Of a stretch of 40,145 bases of DNA, positions 7,820 to 16,281 are shown piece after piece. Numbering within the stretch: position 1 is the first letter of the stretch; each line of letters starts with the position of its first letter. Under the pieces are notes generated by a model. That model made no database searches and was not told the DNA's origin. It saw nothing but the letters and a program-made list of their open reading frames with translations. This DNA comes from JANPCX01 sp031431125 (lineage in GTDB: Bacteria; Pseudomonadota; Gammaproteobacteria; Burkholderiales; Burkholderiaceae_C), in NCBI GenBank assembly GCA_031431125.1, contig JANPCX010000038.1:1-40145 (forward strand). Direction: 5' to 3'. The position numbers and the translations under genes are program-made.

Positions 7820-8821
7820 TCACCGGCGTTTGCGCTTGAGGGCCTCGGTGGGTGAAGATGTGCTGCCGGTTGTGGGTGCGACGCGTAGCGGCTTCGCCCA
7901 GACCTGGCCCACCAAGTCTTTTCCGAAGCTGTGGTGGCGCGACTCCTCCACCAAGCTGAATCCCGCGGTCTCGTAGAGATGCCGTGCGGCCAAGAGGATG
8001 TCATTGGTCCACAACACCATGCTGTCGTAACCAGCCTCACGTGCGAACGTGAGCGCTGCGTCCAACAGGTATTTGCCGACGCCGTGTCCACGGGCTGCGG
8101 GATCCACCAACAAGCACCGCAGTTGTGCGACCTGGGTTGTTTCCTTGTTTTTCACCACGAAGGCGCAGCCAACACGCGCCCCGTCCAGTTCCGCGATCCA
8201 CATGCGCTCTTTGGTTGCATCATGGTGAGCGGCGAAGTCTGCAAATAGGTTCGCCACAAACGTATCGAAATCTCTGTTCCAGCCGTACTCCTGCGAATAA
8301 AGAGCACCATGCCGTTCAATGGCCCAACCCAAATCGCCGGGTAGGCGGTCGCGCAAAACAACTTGTGCCTTGGGCTTGTCATTCGGAAGCTTGAGTAGCT
8401 TTCGAATACTGTCCATGCTCCCCAGCAACTGCGCGCGCTGCGCACTGCCCAGCTCCGACAGCATTTGCTGCGTTCCCTTGTGCGAGGCGTGGTCCATGGT
8501 CTTGAATGCACGTCGACCTGTGGCGGTGAGTTTCAGATCGAATCGGCGGGCATCAGCTGCGCTGCGTAGACGTGAAAGCAGCCCACTGGACTCAAACTGC
8601 TGAATGATGCGGCTGAGGTGTCCCGCGTCCATGCCGAGGTAGTCCCCGATCTCACCGGCCGTAGGCGACGACCGAGTCGCAATCTCATACAACACACGTG
8701 CCTGCACCAGGGAATAGGGGCTGTTCCACAAGCGCCGCTCCAATATCCCGATGTGCTTGGTGTAGAAGCGATTGAACTGACGTACCGATTCAATGACCAC
8801 CGCATCATCCTGATCTTTCAT
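7820..8821 (-). CDS. MarR-type regulator fused to GNAT acetyltransferase
   Basis: The 333-aa protein begins MKDQDDAVVIESVRQFNRFY at ATG 8819-8821, preceded by a GGAG ribosome-binding site. An upstream TTG would extend it by 13 codons into the palindromic operator and is less likely. Residues about 10-140 form a MarR winged helix (ARVLYEIATRSSPTAGEIGD, then DAGHLSRIIQQFESSGLL and the wing with ADARR). Residues about 160-310 form a GNAT domain with the acetyl-CoA loop VDPAARGHGVGKYLLDAAL. Such fusions pair a ligand- or acetyl-CoA-responsive regulator with an enzyme; the substrate is unknown. The palindrome directly upstream suggests autoregulation. It is flanked by two copies of the acetyl-CoA hydrolase 3' end. 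Confidence 0.9.
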   Translation of the reverse strand: MKDQDDAVVIESVRQFNRFYTKHIGILERRLWNSPYSLVQARVLYEIATRSSPTAGEIGDYLGMDAGHLSRIIQQFESSGLLSRLRSAADARRFDLKLTATGRRAFKTMDHASHKGTQQMLSELGSAQRAQLLGSMDSIRKLLKLPNDKPKAQVVLRDRLPGDLGWAIERHGALYSQEYGWNRDFDTFVANLFADFAAHHDATKERMWIAELDGARVGCAFVVKNKETTQVAQLRCLLVDPAARGHGVGKYLLDAALTFAREAGYDSMVLWTNDILLAARHLYETAGFSLVEESRHHSFGKDLVGQVWAKPLRVAPTTGSTSSPTEALKRKRR

Positions 8822-8842
8822 GGCTCCCTCGACATTGACGTT

Positions 8843-8865
8843 ATTAGTTGACTTTATCAACTAAT
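8843..8865. promoter_or_regulatory. Probable MarR-type operator
   Basis: ATTAGTTGA and TCAACTAAT form a perfect 9-bp inverted repeat around CTTTA, 21 bases upstream of the MarR-GNAT start codon. The size and AT-rich palindromic form, with the TTGA/TCAA core, fit MarR-family operators. Binding here would occlude the promoter of the fusion gene itself, so negative autoregulation is the simplest model. Confidence 0.65.
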
Positions 8866-8883
8866 TTTTTGAGCGTCAAGAAA

Positions 8884-8903
8884 CCATGCCATGCCATGCC
8901 ATG
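8884..8903. repeat. Four tandem copies of CCATG
   Basis: CCATG occurs four times in direct succession in the gap between the MarR-GNAT operator and the end of the acetyl-CoA hydrolase gene. A short tandem repeat of this kind can vary by slippage. It is outside coding sequence and its role, if any, is unknown. Confidence 0.7.
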
Positions 8904-8954
8904 TAGGCAGGCGATACGACCTTGGCTACGCGAGAACCCCGTGAATTCCTTGCT

Positions 8955-11099
8955 TCACAAATTTCCCGCAAACAACTTCCGAATGAACATGTCCTTGAAG
9001 CTGCTGGCATCGGCCAGGCCCAGGCGTTCCAAGTAAGCGTGTGGCGCTTCTTTGTTCTCCCAGAGGCTTTTCACGGCCAGGGTGACCAGCTCCACGGGGT
9101 GCTGGGTGGCGTGTTTCAGGCGCTTGAGGGCGGTGACGATGTGCAACTCGTCTTCCGTGAGGTCGGTGCCAAAGGGGAAGGCCGGCAAGAGGCCGGCGCG
9201 GCTCCAGGGGTGCAGGATGTCGTCCAGCCTTTGTGGCAGGTTGTGTTGGTAACGTTCCGGCAACCGGTAGTCGGCTTCCAATTTGCCGTGGGCCTTGGCC
9301 TCTTGTACGAGTTGGTCTTGGAAACGTGTATCGGCAATGGCGATCAGGCGTTTGACGACCTCGCTGTCGGACTGGCCGCGCAACTCGGCCACGCCGTATT
9401 CGGTGATGACGGTGTCTCGCAGGTGGCGCGGAATCGTCACATGGCCGTAGTTCCACACGATGCTGCTGCGCAGGCCGTCTTTGTTGTCGTGGGTGGCTCG
9501 CAGCATCAAGATGGAGCGCGCATCGGGCAAGGCATGGGCCATGGCGACAAAGTTGTACTGGCCGCCCACACCGGATACCACCTGGCCCGACTCCAGCGCG
9601 TCTGAGGCCGCCGCGCCAAGCAAGGTCATCTTCATCGTGGTGTTCATGAAGCAGGCTTTGGTCCGCTGCACCGCTTTGAGTTCGGCCTCGCCCAGGCGAT
9701 GGCCGTAAAGCTGGTTGATGAAGTCGATGCGCGTCATGTCGATCTTCAACCGTTCATGCTCGGGCATGGTTCGCAGGCGCTGGTAGAAATCAGTGGGCCC
9801 CAGAAAGAAGCCACCGGTCATCACGATGCCGCGCCGTAAATGGGCGCCAAGAAGGGTTTGGGTGGCGGCGTCGAAGGCGGCATCGTCGAGCAAATCATTC
9901 GCCAACTGCTGGCCGCCTGCTGACACCAGTTGCTCACCGTCCAGCCGCACCCCGTCCTGAAAGATGCCGAAGTGCATCAAGAAAGCGAGGTCGTCGGCAG
10001 ACAGAGGCGAGCGAACGCGCCCGGCGTCCAGCAGCGCTCGCAGGGTGTCGGGCGTGACCACGCTGCTGTCAATGCGGCCTTCGTTGATGAGGCGCTGCAA
10101 GGTGGCGTCACCGAACACCTCGCGGCGGATGACGCCGGCCTCCATCAGCTTCAAAAAGCCGTTGACGAACATTTCCGAGCAGCCATAAAGGCCTTGGTCA
10201 AAGCGGCCGAGTTCGCGCCCGCCCAGCCCGTCGGGGCAAAGGCTTTGCAGTACGTGGCGGTACTCGCCACTGCGTCGGTCGCGCACGATCAGGGCTTGGG
10301 CGATGGCGTCTCCCAGCGAGCCGATGCCAATTTGCAGCGTGCCGCCGTCCCGCACCAGGCTGCTGGCGTGCAAACCGATGGCGTAGTCGGCGGTGCTGAC
10401 CTTGCCGTTGGGCGGCGCAAAAAGGGTGTGGGTGGCGGCGGGATCGGTCACCACCATGTCGAAGTAGCTCGGTGCGACCTCGGCCCCATTCGGCATGAAG
10501 GGCATGTTGTGGTTCACCACACCGACTTTGAGCAGGGGCTTGTTCGCCTCGGCATAACGTTCCACCACCTCAAACACCACATCGGGGTTGCTGGACATGG
10601 ACAGCCGCCAGTCGCCACCTGTGCCGCGCGAGGCCACGGCCTGTGCAATCACATTCATGCCTTGCACCAGCATGTCACGCGCCACGAAGGTGTAGTTGGT
10701 GGAGATGAAACTTTGCTGCGCCGCGTCGTTGCCCAGGTAGTCGCCCGTTTTCATGAAAAACTCGCGCACTTCAATGTTGGCGGGCAGACCGCCACCGCGC
10801 CGGTCTTTCACATAGTCGAGGTCGGGGTAGTCGGCAAACACCCGTTCCACCAGCGGCTCCAGAAAATGCCGTTCCAAGTCACTTTTGCCCACCGGCTTTT
10901 CTAGCGACAAAGCGGTCACGATGGTCAAACGCCGTGACGGATTGGCTTTGATGCGCCGGTACAGCGCATTGATGAAGGGGTTGGGTTTACCGATGCCCAG
11001 CGGCGTGCCGAGCACGATGTCGCCGGGGATGGTGTCGAGCACGGCGTCAACGGCTGCGTCGAGCGAATCAATGACACGGGGAAGCAGGGCAGCAGACAT
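8955..11099 (-). CDS. Acetyl-CoA hydrolase/transferase family protein
   Basis: The 714-aa protein starts at ATG 11097-11099 behind a strong AAGGAGG site; an open extension upstream lacks such a signal. It belongs to the CoA-transferase fold family that moves CoA between acids or hydrolyses acetyl-CoA. Visible marks are PGDIVLGTPLGIGKPNPFIN near residue 25, the CoA-transferase C-terminal core with VSGVGGQYNFVAMAH, and VITEYGVAELRGQSDSEVVK, the block typical of acetyl-CoA hydrolase C-terminal domains. At about 700 residues it is longer than Cat1/Ach1-type enzymes of roughly 500 residues, and resembles a long subfamily seen in betaproteobacteria. It is transcribed divergently from the cation transporter, with 121 bases between starts. 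Confidence 0.88.
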   Translation of the reverse strand: MSAALLPRVIDSLDAAVDAVLDTIPGDIVLGTPLGIGKPNPFINALYRRIKANPSRRLTIVTALSLEKPVGKSDLERHFLEPLVERVFADYPDLDYVKDRRGGGLPANIEVREFFMKTGDYLGNDAAQQSFISTNYTFVARDMLVQGMNVIAQAVASRGTGGDWRLSMSSNPDVVFEVVERYAEANKPLLKVGVVNHNMPFMPNGAEVAPSYFDMVVTDPAATHTLFAPPNGKVSTADYAIGLHASSLVRDGGTLQIGIGSLGDAIAQALIVRDRRSGEYRHVLQSLCPDGLGGRELGRFDQGLYGCSEMFVNGFLKLMEAGVIRREVFGDATLQRLINEGRIDSSVVTPDTLRALLDAGRVRSPLSADDLAFLMHFGIFQDGVRLDGEQLVSAGGQQLANDLLDDAAFDAATQTLLGAHLRRGIVMTGGFFLGPTDFYQRLRTMPEHERLKIDMTRIDFINQLYGHRLGEAELKAVQRTKACFMNTTMKMTLLGAAASDALESGQVVSGVGGQYNFVAMAHALPDARSILMLRATHDNKDGLRSSIVWNYGHVTIPRHLRDTVITEYGVAELRGQSDSEVVKRLIAIADTRFQDQLVQEAKAHGKLEADYRLPERYQHNLPQRLDDILHPWSRAGLLPAFPFGTDLTEDELHIVTALKRLKHATQHPVELVTLAVKSLWENKEAPHAYLERLGLADASSFKDMFIRKLFAGNL

Positions 11100-11220
11100 G
11101 GGAGCCTCCTTGGGGTGGGCGTGGCGGGTCCAGTGTGTAGCGTCTGCCGAACGGGAACTTTGACCTTGAACAAGGGTTGTGAAGGTAAGCTCACCTCCCG
11201 AGCCACCGTACGACCACACC

Positions 11221-12201
11221 ATGCAATTCACCGACCTGGACCGCGACGAGGAAGACGCCACGCACAGCCCTGCGCAGCGTGCGGTCGCCGCTTCACGTTG
11301 CACGTGGGTCAGTGTGGCCGCCAACTTGGTGCTCAGCGCGGTGCAAATTGCCGTCGGTATCGCTTCCAAATCCCAGGGTTTGGTGGCAGATGGCATTCAT
11401 TCGCTGTCCGATTTGGTGTCCGACTTCGTGGTGCTGTTTGCCAACCGCCACAGCCAAAAAGAAGCCGATGAAGACCACCCCTATGGCCACCAACGCTTTG
11501 AAACCGCCGCCTCGCTGGTGTTGGGCGTGTTGTTGCTGGTGGTGGGCGTGGGCATGTTGTGGGCGGCCGTGGGTAAATTGGAGTCGCCCGGCACGGTGGC
11601 CACGGTGCACATCAGCGCCTTGTGGGTGGCGGCGGGTGCGCTGGTGTGCAAAGAGCTTTTGTTTCGCTACATGTTGCGCGTCGCCACCTCGGTGAAATCC
11701 AGCATGCTGGTGGCCAATGCCTGGCATGCACGCTCGGACGCGGCTTCGTCCTTGGTGGTGGGCATTGGCATTGCAGGCAACTTGATGGGTTACCCGCTGC
11801 TGGATCCGATCGCCGCCCTCATCGTCGGCTTCATGGTGGCCAAGATGGGCTGGAGTTTTGCCTGGGACGCTTTGCATGACCTGATGGACCGCGCTGTGGA
11901 TGAAGCCGAGGTGGCCGCCATCCGGCGCACCTTGGTGGAGACCCCTGGCGTGGCTGGCGTTCACGATGTGCGCACCCGCAAGATGGGCGACTTGATCGTG
12001 GTGGATGCGCATTTGGAAGTCGATGCTCGTCTGAGCGTGGAAGCCGGGCACGACATCGCGGTGGCCGCCCGTGCTCGGGTCATGCAGCGCCACCGCGTGC
12101 TGAACCTGATGACCCACATCGACCCCTGGCGCAAACCCGATTTGGACCATGGCAATGCGGTGAATACTGAGTTTCAAGCGCAGCAAGGCGTGGCAACATA
12201 G
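11221..12201 (+). CDS. Cation diffusion facilitator family transporter
   Basis: The 326-aa inner-membrane protein has about six membrane helices followed by a cytoplasmic C-terminal domain of about 90 residues, the usual CDF layout. The metal-site motifs are visible: VADGIHSLSDLVSD in helix 2 (HxxxD) and NAWHARSDAASSL in helix 5 (HxxxD), plus DHPYGHQRFE between helices 2 and 3. An HD pairing is typical of Zn- or Co-type members, but Fe and Mn members also vary here, so the metal is not assigned. I chose ATG 11221; a GTG 42 bases upstream is possible, but its ribosome-binding site is too close. It exports divalent cation in exchange for protons in characterised relatives. Confidence 0.9.
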   Translation: MQFTDLDRDEEDATHSPAQRAVAASRCTWVSVAANLVLSAVQIAVGIASKSQGLVADGIHSLSDLVSDFVVLFANRHSQKEADEDHPYGHQRFETAASLVLGVLLLVVGVGMLWAAVGKLESPGTVATVHISALWVAAGALVCKELLFRYMLRVATSVKSSMLVANAWHARSDAASSLVVGIGIAGNLMGYPLLDPIAALIVGFMVAKMGWSFAWDALHDLMDRAVDEAEVAAIRRTLVETPGVAGVHDVRTRKMGDLIVVDAHLEVDARLSVEAGHDIAVAARARVMQRHRVLNLMTHIDPWRKPDLDHGNAVNTEFQAQQGVAT

Positions 12202-12256
12202 CTCCCGTCCCCACACCTCCTTGCGCATTTGCTGCCTCAAGCGCCCCACTGCCTCC

Positions 12257-13699
12257 ATGACATCTGAAATCGACACCGCTGCCGACGCGCCCAAGTTGCT
12301 CTACCGCCTGGTGTTTTCTGGCGAGTTGATGCCGGGGTTTGATGAGGCGCAGGTGAAGTCGGCGCTGACGCGTCGTTTGGAGCGGTCACCAGCTTCGCTC
12401 TTCGGTGGCAAACGCGTGACTGTGGGCGAGTATCCCGATGCCGAGCAGGCCGAAGCGGAAAGACGGGCGCTGCAGACTCTCGGTGCGCGCATTCACGTGG
12501 AAGAAGCCGAAGCACCTCCGCCCATGCCCGCTTTGGGTTTTTTGGAAGTGGCTTTGCCTGTCGCTCAAGCGCTTGAGCCGCAAGTGACGGAAAAGTTTGC
12601 CAAAACCGACAGCGGTTGGCAGTCGCTGGGCGATGGGCCAGCACCGTTGCCTCCTGTGGATGATGACTTGCTGCGCACCCTGGATGCCGCGCGGGCTGAA
12701 CCCAAGCTGGAAACACAGGACGGTTTGCCGCTGTCTATGGGTTTGCCCCCAGGCAGCCCCATGTCCAGTGCCTCGGCCCGTCCACCAACAGATTTATCCG
12801 CGGTGTTCAGCACCAGTACGGCCACTCCGGCCCCGGTGGTCGAGGCTTCCAATGTGTTCGCGCCCGCTGGCAAACCGCCACTCACGCCTGTGGCTGACCC
12901 GCCCTCGCGCACAGAGGTGGCGGCCCCTCCCGAGTCACCCGCCCTCGACGTGCCCGCTGCCATGGCCATCGCGGAACCAGCTCAGGCCGAGGTGCCGGGT
13001 GCCAACTGGATTGCCTGCCCCGCCTGCGGCGAGCGCCAGCCCATGCGCTTGCTTTGCCGTGCCTGTGGCGCTGACCTCAAGCGCGCGCTGGCGGCTCAGC
13101 AAGAGGAACGGGTGCAAACCCGCGCGGCCGGTGGTGTTCGTGGCGGTTCGGGGGCCAAGAAAAAATCCGCGGATGCGCCAGTTGAAGACGACAACCCCCG
13201 GGTTCTGGGTTTTCGTGTTCCTGACGAATGGGTGTCCCGCCTCACCTGGCCCAATGTGCTGATGGTTTTGTTTGGATTCCTTCTGCTTTTGGCTGCGGTC
13301 GGTTTTCTGTGGCGCTTGCTTGGTTTCGACCCCATCTTCAGTCCATCGTCCAAACCGACGCCAGTGGTGGCGGTGCCTGCGGCCAGCAACACGGAGCCCG
13401 CCACGAGCGTGGCGCCGGGCGACAAGGCCACACCCGGCGTCGGGCCTGCACCACCTGAGACCGAAGTTGCATCGCGCCTGTCTTCCGCCGCTGCGGTCGC
13501 TGAGTTCCGACTGCGGTATTGGCAGCAACCCACGAGCAAGGTCTTTGTCTACTCCAGCGGCGGCGTCATGGCCTGGCGGGGAGGCTCACCGTCGGTGACC
13601 CGGGCCATTGCTGAAGCCATGAACGAGTGTAAAAGCCGACGCCCCGCCGCTGCACCACCATGCAAGTTAGTGAATGTGAACAACTATTGGCAGGACTGA
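12257..13699 (+). CDS. Zinc-ribbon, single-pass membrane protein of unknown function
   Basis: The 480-aa product has an N-terminal globular region (LYRLVFSGELMPGFDEAQVK, then SLFGGKRVTVGEY), a long Pro/Ala-rich disordered stretch (about residues 90-250), a zinc ribbon CPACGERQPMRLLCRACG, a basic stretch with KKKSAD, one membrane helix NVLMVLFGFLLLLAAVGFLW, a second Pro/Thr-rich linker and a C-terminal domain with two Cys residues ending NVNNYWQD. The start at ATG 12257 is chosen because it opens the conserved-looking domain; a TTG at 12221 is possible. I do not recognise a function. The layout suggests a cytoplasmic sensor-like head tethered to a periplasmic tail. Confidence 0.75.
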   Translation: MTSEIDTAADAPKLLYRLVFSGELMPGFDEAQVKSALTRRLERSPASLFGGKRVTVGEYPDAEQAEAERRALQTLGARIHVEEAEAPPPMPALGFLEVALPVAQALEPQVTEKFAKTDSGWQSLGDGPAPLPPVDDDLLRTLDAARAEPKLETQDGLPLSMGLPPGSPMSSASARPPTDLSAVFSTSTATPAPVVEASNVFAPAGKPPLTPVADPPSRTEVAAPPESPALDVPAAMAIAEPAQAEVPGANWIACPACGERQPMRLLCRACGADLKRALAAQQEERVQTRAAGGVRGGSGAKKKSADAPVEDDNPRVLGFRVPDEWVSRLTWPNVLMVLFGFLLLLAAVGFLWRLLGFDPIFSPSSKPTPVVAVPAASNTEPATSVAPGDKATPGVGPAPPETEVASRLSSAAAVAEFRLRYWQQPTSKVFVYSSGGVMAWRGGSPSVTRAIAEAMNECKSRRPAAAPPCKLVNVNNYWQD

Positions 13700-13823
13700 T
13701 GCTGCCCAGCCCTGTGTCCCCACGTCTTTGGTAACCGCGCGTTTCACCACCGATTTCAGGGGTTGACCCCAGTGCGCATTGGCGCGAACATTTGAACTAT
13801 CTTGTTTGGTCGGATGACGCACC

Positions 13824-13988
13824 ATGAACAACCCCAACAACCCACCGCCCCGGCCTTCTTCTCAAGACGACCTGGAGCTTGAAACCAAACTCCGCGCCAT
13901 GCAGGAGCTGCAGCGCGAAATGGCCACCCTGCACGCGCGACTGGAGTATGTGCGCATGATGCTCAAATTGGGTGTAGGCCCGGGCTGA
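13824..13988 (+). CDS. Small 54-aa coiled-coil protein
   Basis: A short reading frame from ATG 13824 to TGA 13986-13988 encodes MNNPNNPPPRPSSQDDLELE followed by a heptad-rich helix with TKLRAMQELQREMATLHARL. A proline-rich N terminus and a single amphipathic helix suggest a SlyX-like or assembly-type small protein. The GC skew at third positions is consistent with coding. It follows the zinc-ribbon gene by 124 bases. Function unknown. The gap from 13989 to 14257 holds only the upstream region of the next gene, with nothing recognisable. Confidence 0.6.
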   Translation: MNNPNNPPPRPSSQDDLELETKLRAMQELQREMATLHARLEYVRMMLKLGVGPG

Positions 13989-14257
13989 TGGCCTCACAGG
14001 CTTTCGTGCATGCTCGCCAACGGCCGAGCTTTGACTGCGCTTTGCATTTCGACTGTACGCGTCCGAAAAAATCCCATGTTTCGAGTCGCGCCCCGCGTGG
14101 GTGCGGCGCGGTGCAGCGCTCTAACTTAGGGCATGCCGACTTGTTTCGTGGTTATGCAATGTTGGCAAGTGAAGTGCTGTCCGCTGGGCCGTGATCGCAC
14201 CTAGACTTACCCAGGTTTGACCGCACGCGTCAGGCGTGCCCACCGGAGACTGTCCCC

Positions 14258-14686
14258 GTGACCTACCAGCGCATCCTCGTTCCTATTGATTTTTCCGACG
14301 ATTCATTGACTGCCTTTCAAGTGGCGCTTGATCATTTTGCCGGCCCAGACAAATCTCTCGTGCTGCTGCACGTGGTGGATCCAGGTGACAGCCAGCTGCA
14401 GCAAGCCCCTGAGATTCGGGCCGGTTTGGTGGAAGAGCGTCGCCGCAGGATGAACACCCTGGGCAACAGCCGCAAAGACGCCTGGAAAGAGGTGGTGACG
14501 CTGACGGAGTCTGGCAAGCCTGCCGACATCATCATTTCGACTGCAAAGAATGAATCAGCCGATTTGATCATCATGGGCTCCCACGGCACCAGTGGCCTGG
14601 GCAAAGTGCTGTTTGGCAGCACCACCTACGACGTGGCCCGCAAAGTGAAGTGCTCGGTCATGATCAGTAAGCGACCAAGCCCCTGA
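14258..14686 (+). CDS. Universal stress protein, UspA family
   Basis: The 142-aa single-domain Usp starts at GTG 14258 after a GGAG site. It opens with QRILVPIDFSDDS and contains the ATP-binding signature GSHGTSGLGKVLFGSTTYDV (G-2x-G-9x-G-S/T) near residues 107-126, so it is probably of the nucleotide-binding class. Such proteins accumulate under stress or growth arrest in the cytoplasm. It stands alone, facing the convergent sigma-factor gene across a shared hairpin. Confidence 0.92.
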   Translation: MTYQRILVPIDFSDDSLTAFQVALDHFAGPDKSLVLLHVVDPGDSQLQQAPEIRAGLVEERRRRMNTLGNSRKDAWKEVVTLTESGKPADIIISTAKNESADLIIMGSHGTSGLGKVLFGSTTYDVARKVKCSVMISKRPSP

Positions 14687-14709
14687 CGGGCCCAAATCCC
14701 CAATACCCT

Positions 14710-14737
14710 CAAACGGCTCACTGGTGCGAGCCGTTTG
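14710..14737. terminator. Bidirectional intrinsic terminator between usp and ECF sigma genes
   Basis: CAAACGGCTC and GAGCCGTTTG form a perfect 10-bp stem around an 8-base loop, followed on the plus strand by TCTTT. On the minus strand the continuation is less T-rich. It sits 23 bases after the usp stop and 15 bases after the end of the convergent sigma-factor gene. Confidence 0.8.
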
Positions 14738-14752
14738 TCTTTGGACAGCAAT

Positions 14753-15349
14753 TCAGCTGAGCAGCTGCTTGCGTGCGCGGTGCAAGCGAACAAAAAGGTT
14801 CTCTTCGCTGATGGACAACTGCGCGCACACCTCATCGGCCGACAAATCCATCAGCACGCGTTTTTCCATCACATCACGCAGACCGGCGGGCAAGGCGGTG
14901 ATGCGCGCCAAGGTGAGGGATAACAGTTGGCGGTGTTCGGCCAACTCATCCGGACGCGCATGCGGGCATTCAATCGCGGCAACCGCTTGACTGGAGGAGT
15001 CCTCGTCGTCGTCCAGCGCATCCAGGCTGTCCCAGCTGGCGCGTTGGCGAATCAAGTCCACAATTTTGTTCTTCAGAATCGCCGTCAACCACGACCGCAG
15101 GACGGAGCGGCCAGCAAACAAGGCGCGGCCCGACAGCACGGCTTCAAACACGTCGTGCACCACGTCTTCGGCCAGCATCGGGTCGTGCAGCTTGCGCTGG
15201 GCGAAACGCACCAGGTAGTCGCGGTGCGACACCATGTCGTGCCATGACACCTCCACAGAAGCGGCAGCGGGTGTGCCACCAGGAAGGTCACCCACCAGGG
15301 CAGGGTGGAAAGTAGATGGGGTAGGCAGTGAGGTGGTGGTGAAGTTCAT
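14753..15349 (-). CDS. ECF-type RNA polymerase sigma factor
   Basis: The 198-aa protein starts at ATG 15347-15349 (MNFTTTSLPTPSTF); the frame is open further upstream, but no better start is seen. Region 2 is visible as YLVRFAQRKLHDPMLAEDVV near residues 56-75, with the -10-recognition helices after it (SWLTAILKNKIVDLIRQRA). Region 4 is visible as RVLMDLSADEVCAQLSISEE and RLHRARKQLL. There is no adjacent anti-sigma gene: a terminator follows directly, and the gene upstream is a divergent response regulator. Its regulator must be elsewhere or it is controlled by synthesis. The acidic linker DDDEDSSSQ between the domains is typical of variable linkers. Confidence 0.9.
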   Translation of the reverse strand: MNFTTTSLPTPSTFHPALVGDLPGGTPAAASVEVSWHDMVSHRDYLVRFAQRKLHDPMLAEDVVHDVFEAVLSGRALFAGRSVLRSWLTAILKNKIVDLIRQRASWDSLDALDDDEDSSSQAVAAIECPHARPDELAEHRQLLSLTLARITALPAGLRDVMEKRVLMDLSADEVCAQLSISEENLFVRLHRARKQLLS

Positions 15350-15512
15350 GGTGTGGTGTGCGGGGGTTGTTGAATCGATGACGTGACTGTGGTCGCCCCA
15401 CCTCGCGCCGAGATCGCCAAACCTCACGGGAAGATCACATTTGCCACCTTTCTTCATCACAAAATCCCTGCCGCGGGCGTAAGAATCCCCACCGTGACCC
15501 GACAATCTCCCC

Positions 15513-16274
15513 ATGCCAGCCACCTTGCCCGCCTCTTTGTTGATTGCCGAAGACCAAGCCGACATCCGCGACTTGCTGGTGCTCAACCTCAGCCAGGCGG
15601 GTTATGCGGTCACGGCGGTGGCCGATGGCCCTGCGGCTTTGGCAGCGCAAACCCAAGCGCCGCGTGACCTGCTGGTGCTCGACTTGATGCTGCCCGGCCT
15701 GGATGGCCTCGAAGTTTGCAAAACCCTGCGTGCCCGGGGCAGCAGCACACCCATCTTGATGCTCACCGCCAAGTCGACTGAACTCGACCGCGTACTTGGC
15801 CTGGAGCTGGGGGCGGACGACTACCTGACCAAACCGTTTTCCTTGCCTGAACTCTTGGCCCGGGTGAAGGCCTTGTTGCGCCGGGCCGAGTTGCTGCGTT
15901 TGGCACACCACCACGCGCATCAACAGGCCGAGAAAGAAACCCAGGCTCAACAACAAACAGCGGTGGCCCAACTTCGCAATGGCGAGCTGCAAATCTTCCC
16001 CGTCAAGCGTCAGGTTCAGCTCAAGGGTCAACTGCTCGACTTCACTGCCCTGGAGTTCGACCTGCTCTTGCACTTTGCCAAACACCCCGGTCATGTGTTC
16101 TCCCGCGGCCAGTTGCTGGATTCGGTCTGGGGATACAGCCACGAGGGTTATGAGCACACAGTGACCAGCCACATCAACCGCCTGCGTGCCAAGATTGAGG
16201 ACGATCCGATGCGCCCGCAGTTCATCCTGACCGTGCGCGGCGCCGGCTACAAAATGCGCGAAACACCGCCATGA
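15513..16274 (+). CDS. OmpR-family response regulator
   Basis: The 253-aa protein has a receiver domain with phosphoacceptor Asp57 (LLVLDLMLPG), switch residues in MLTAK and conserved Lys107 (DYLTKPF), then a winged-helix DNA-binding domain (about residues 150-250) with TALEFDLLLHFAKHPGHVFS and SHINRLRAKIEDDP. An unusual linker of about 45 residues, rich in His and Gln (HHHAHQQAEKETQAQQQ), separates the domains. The sensor kinase follows after 7 bases, so the pair is one operon. The signal is not known from context. Confidence 0.92.
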   Translation: MPATLPASLLIAEDQADIRDLLVLNLSQAGYAVTAVADGPAALAAQTQAPRDLLVLDLMLPGLDGLEVCKTLRARGSSTPILMLTAKSTELDRVLGLELGADDYLTKPFSLPELLARVKALLRRAELLRLAHHHAHQQAEKETQAQQQTAVAQLRNGELQIFPVKRQVQLKGQLLDFTALEFDLLLHFAKHPGHVFSRGQLLDSVWGYSHEGYEHTVTSHINRLRAKIEDDPMRPQFILTVRGAGYKMRETPP

Positions 16275-16281
16275 GATCCGC

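Noticed and set aside
9930..10904. 324-codon plus-strand frame
   Set aside because: It is antisense to the acetyl-CoA hydrolase gene; the rich GC third positions keep it open.
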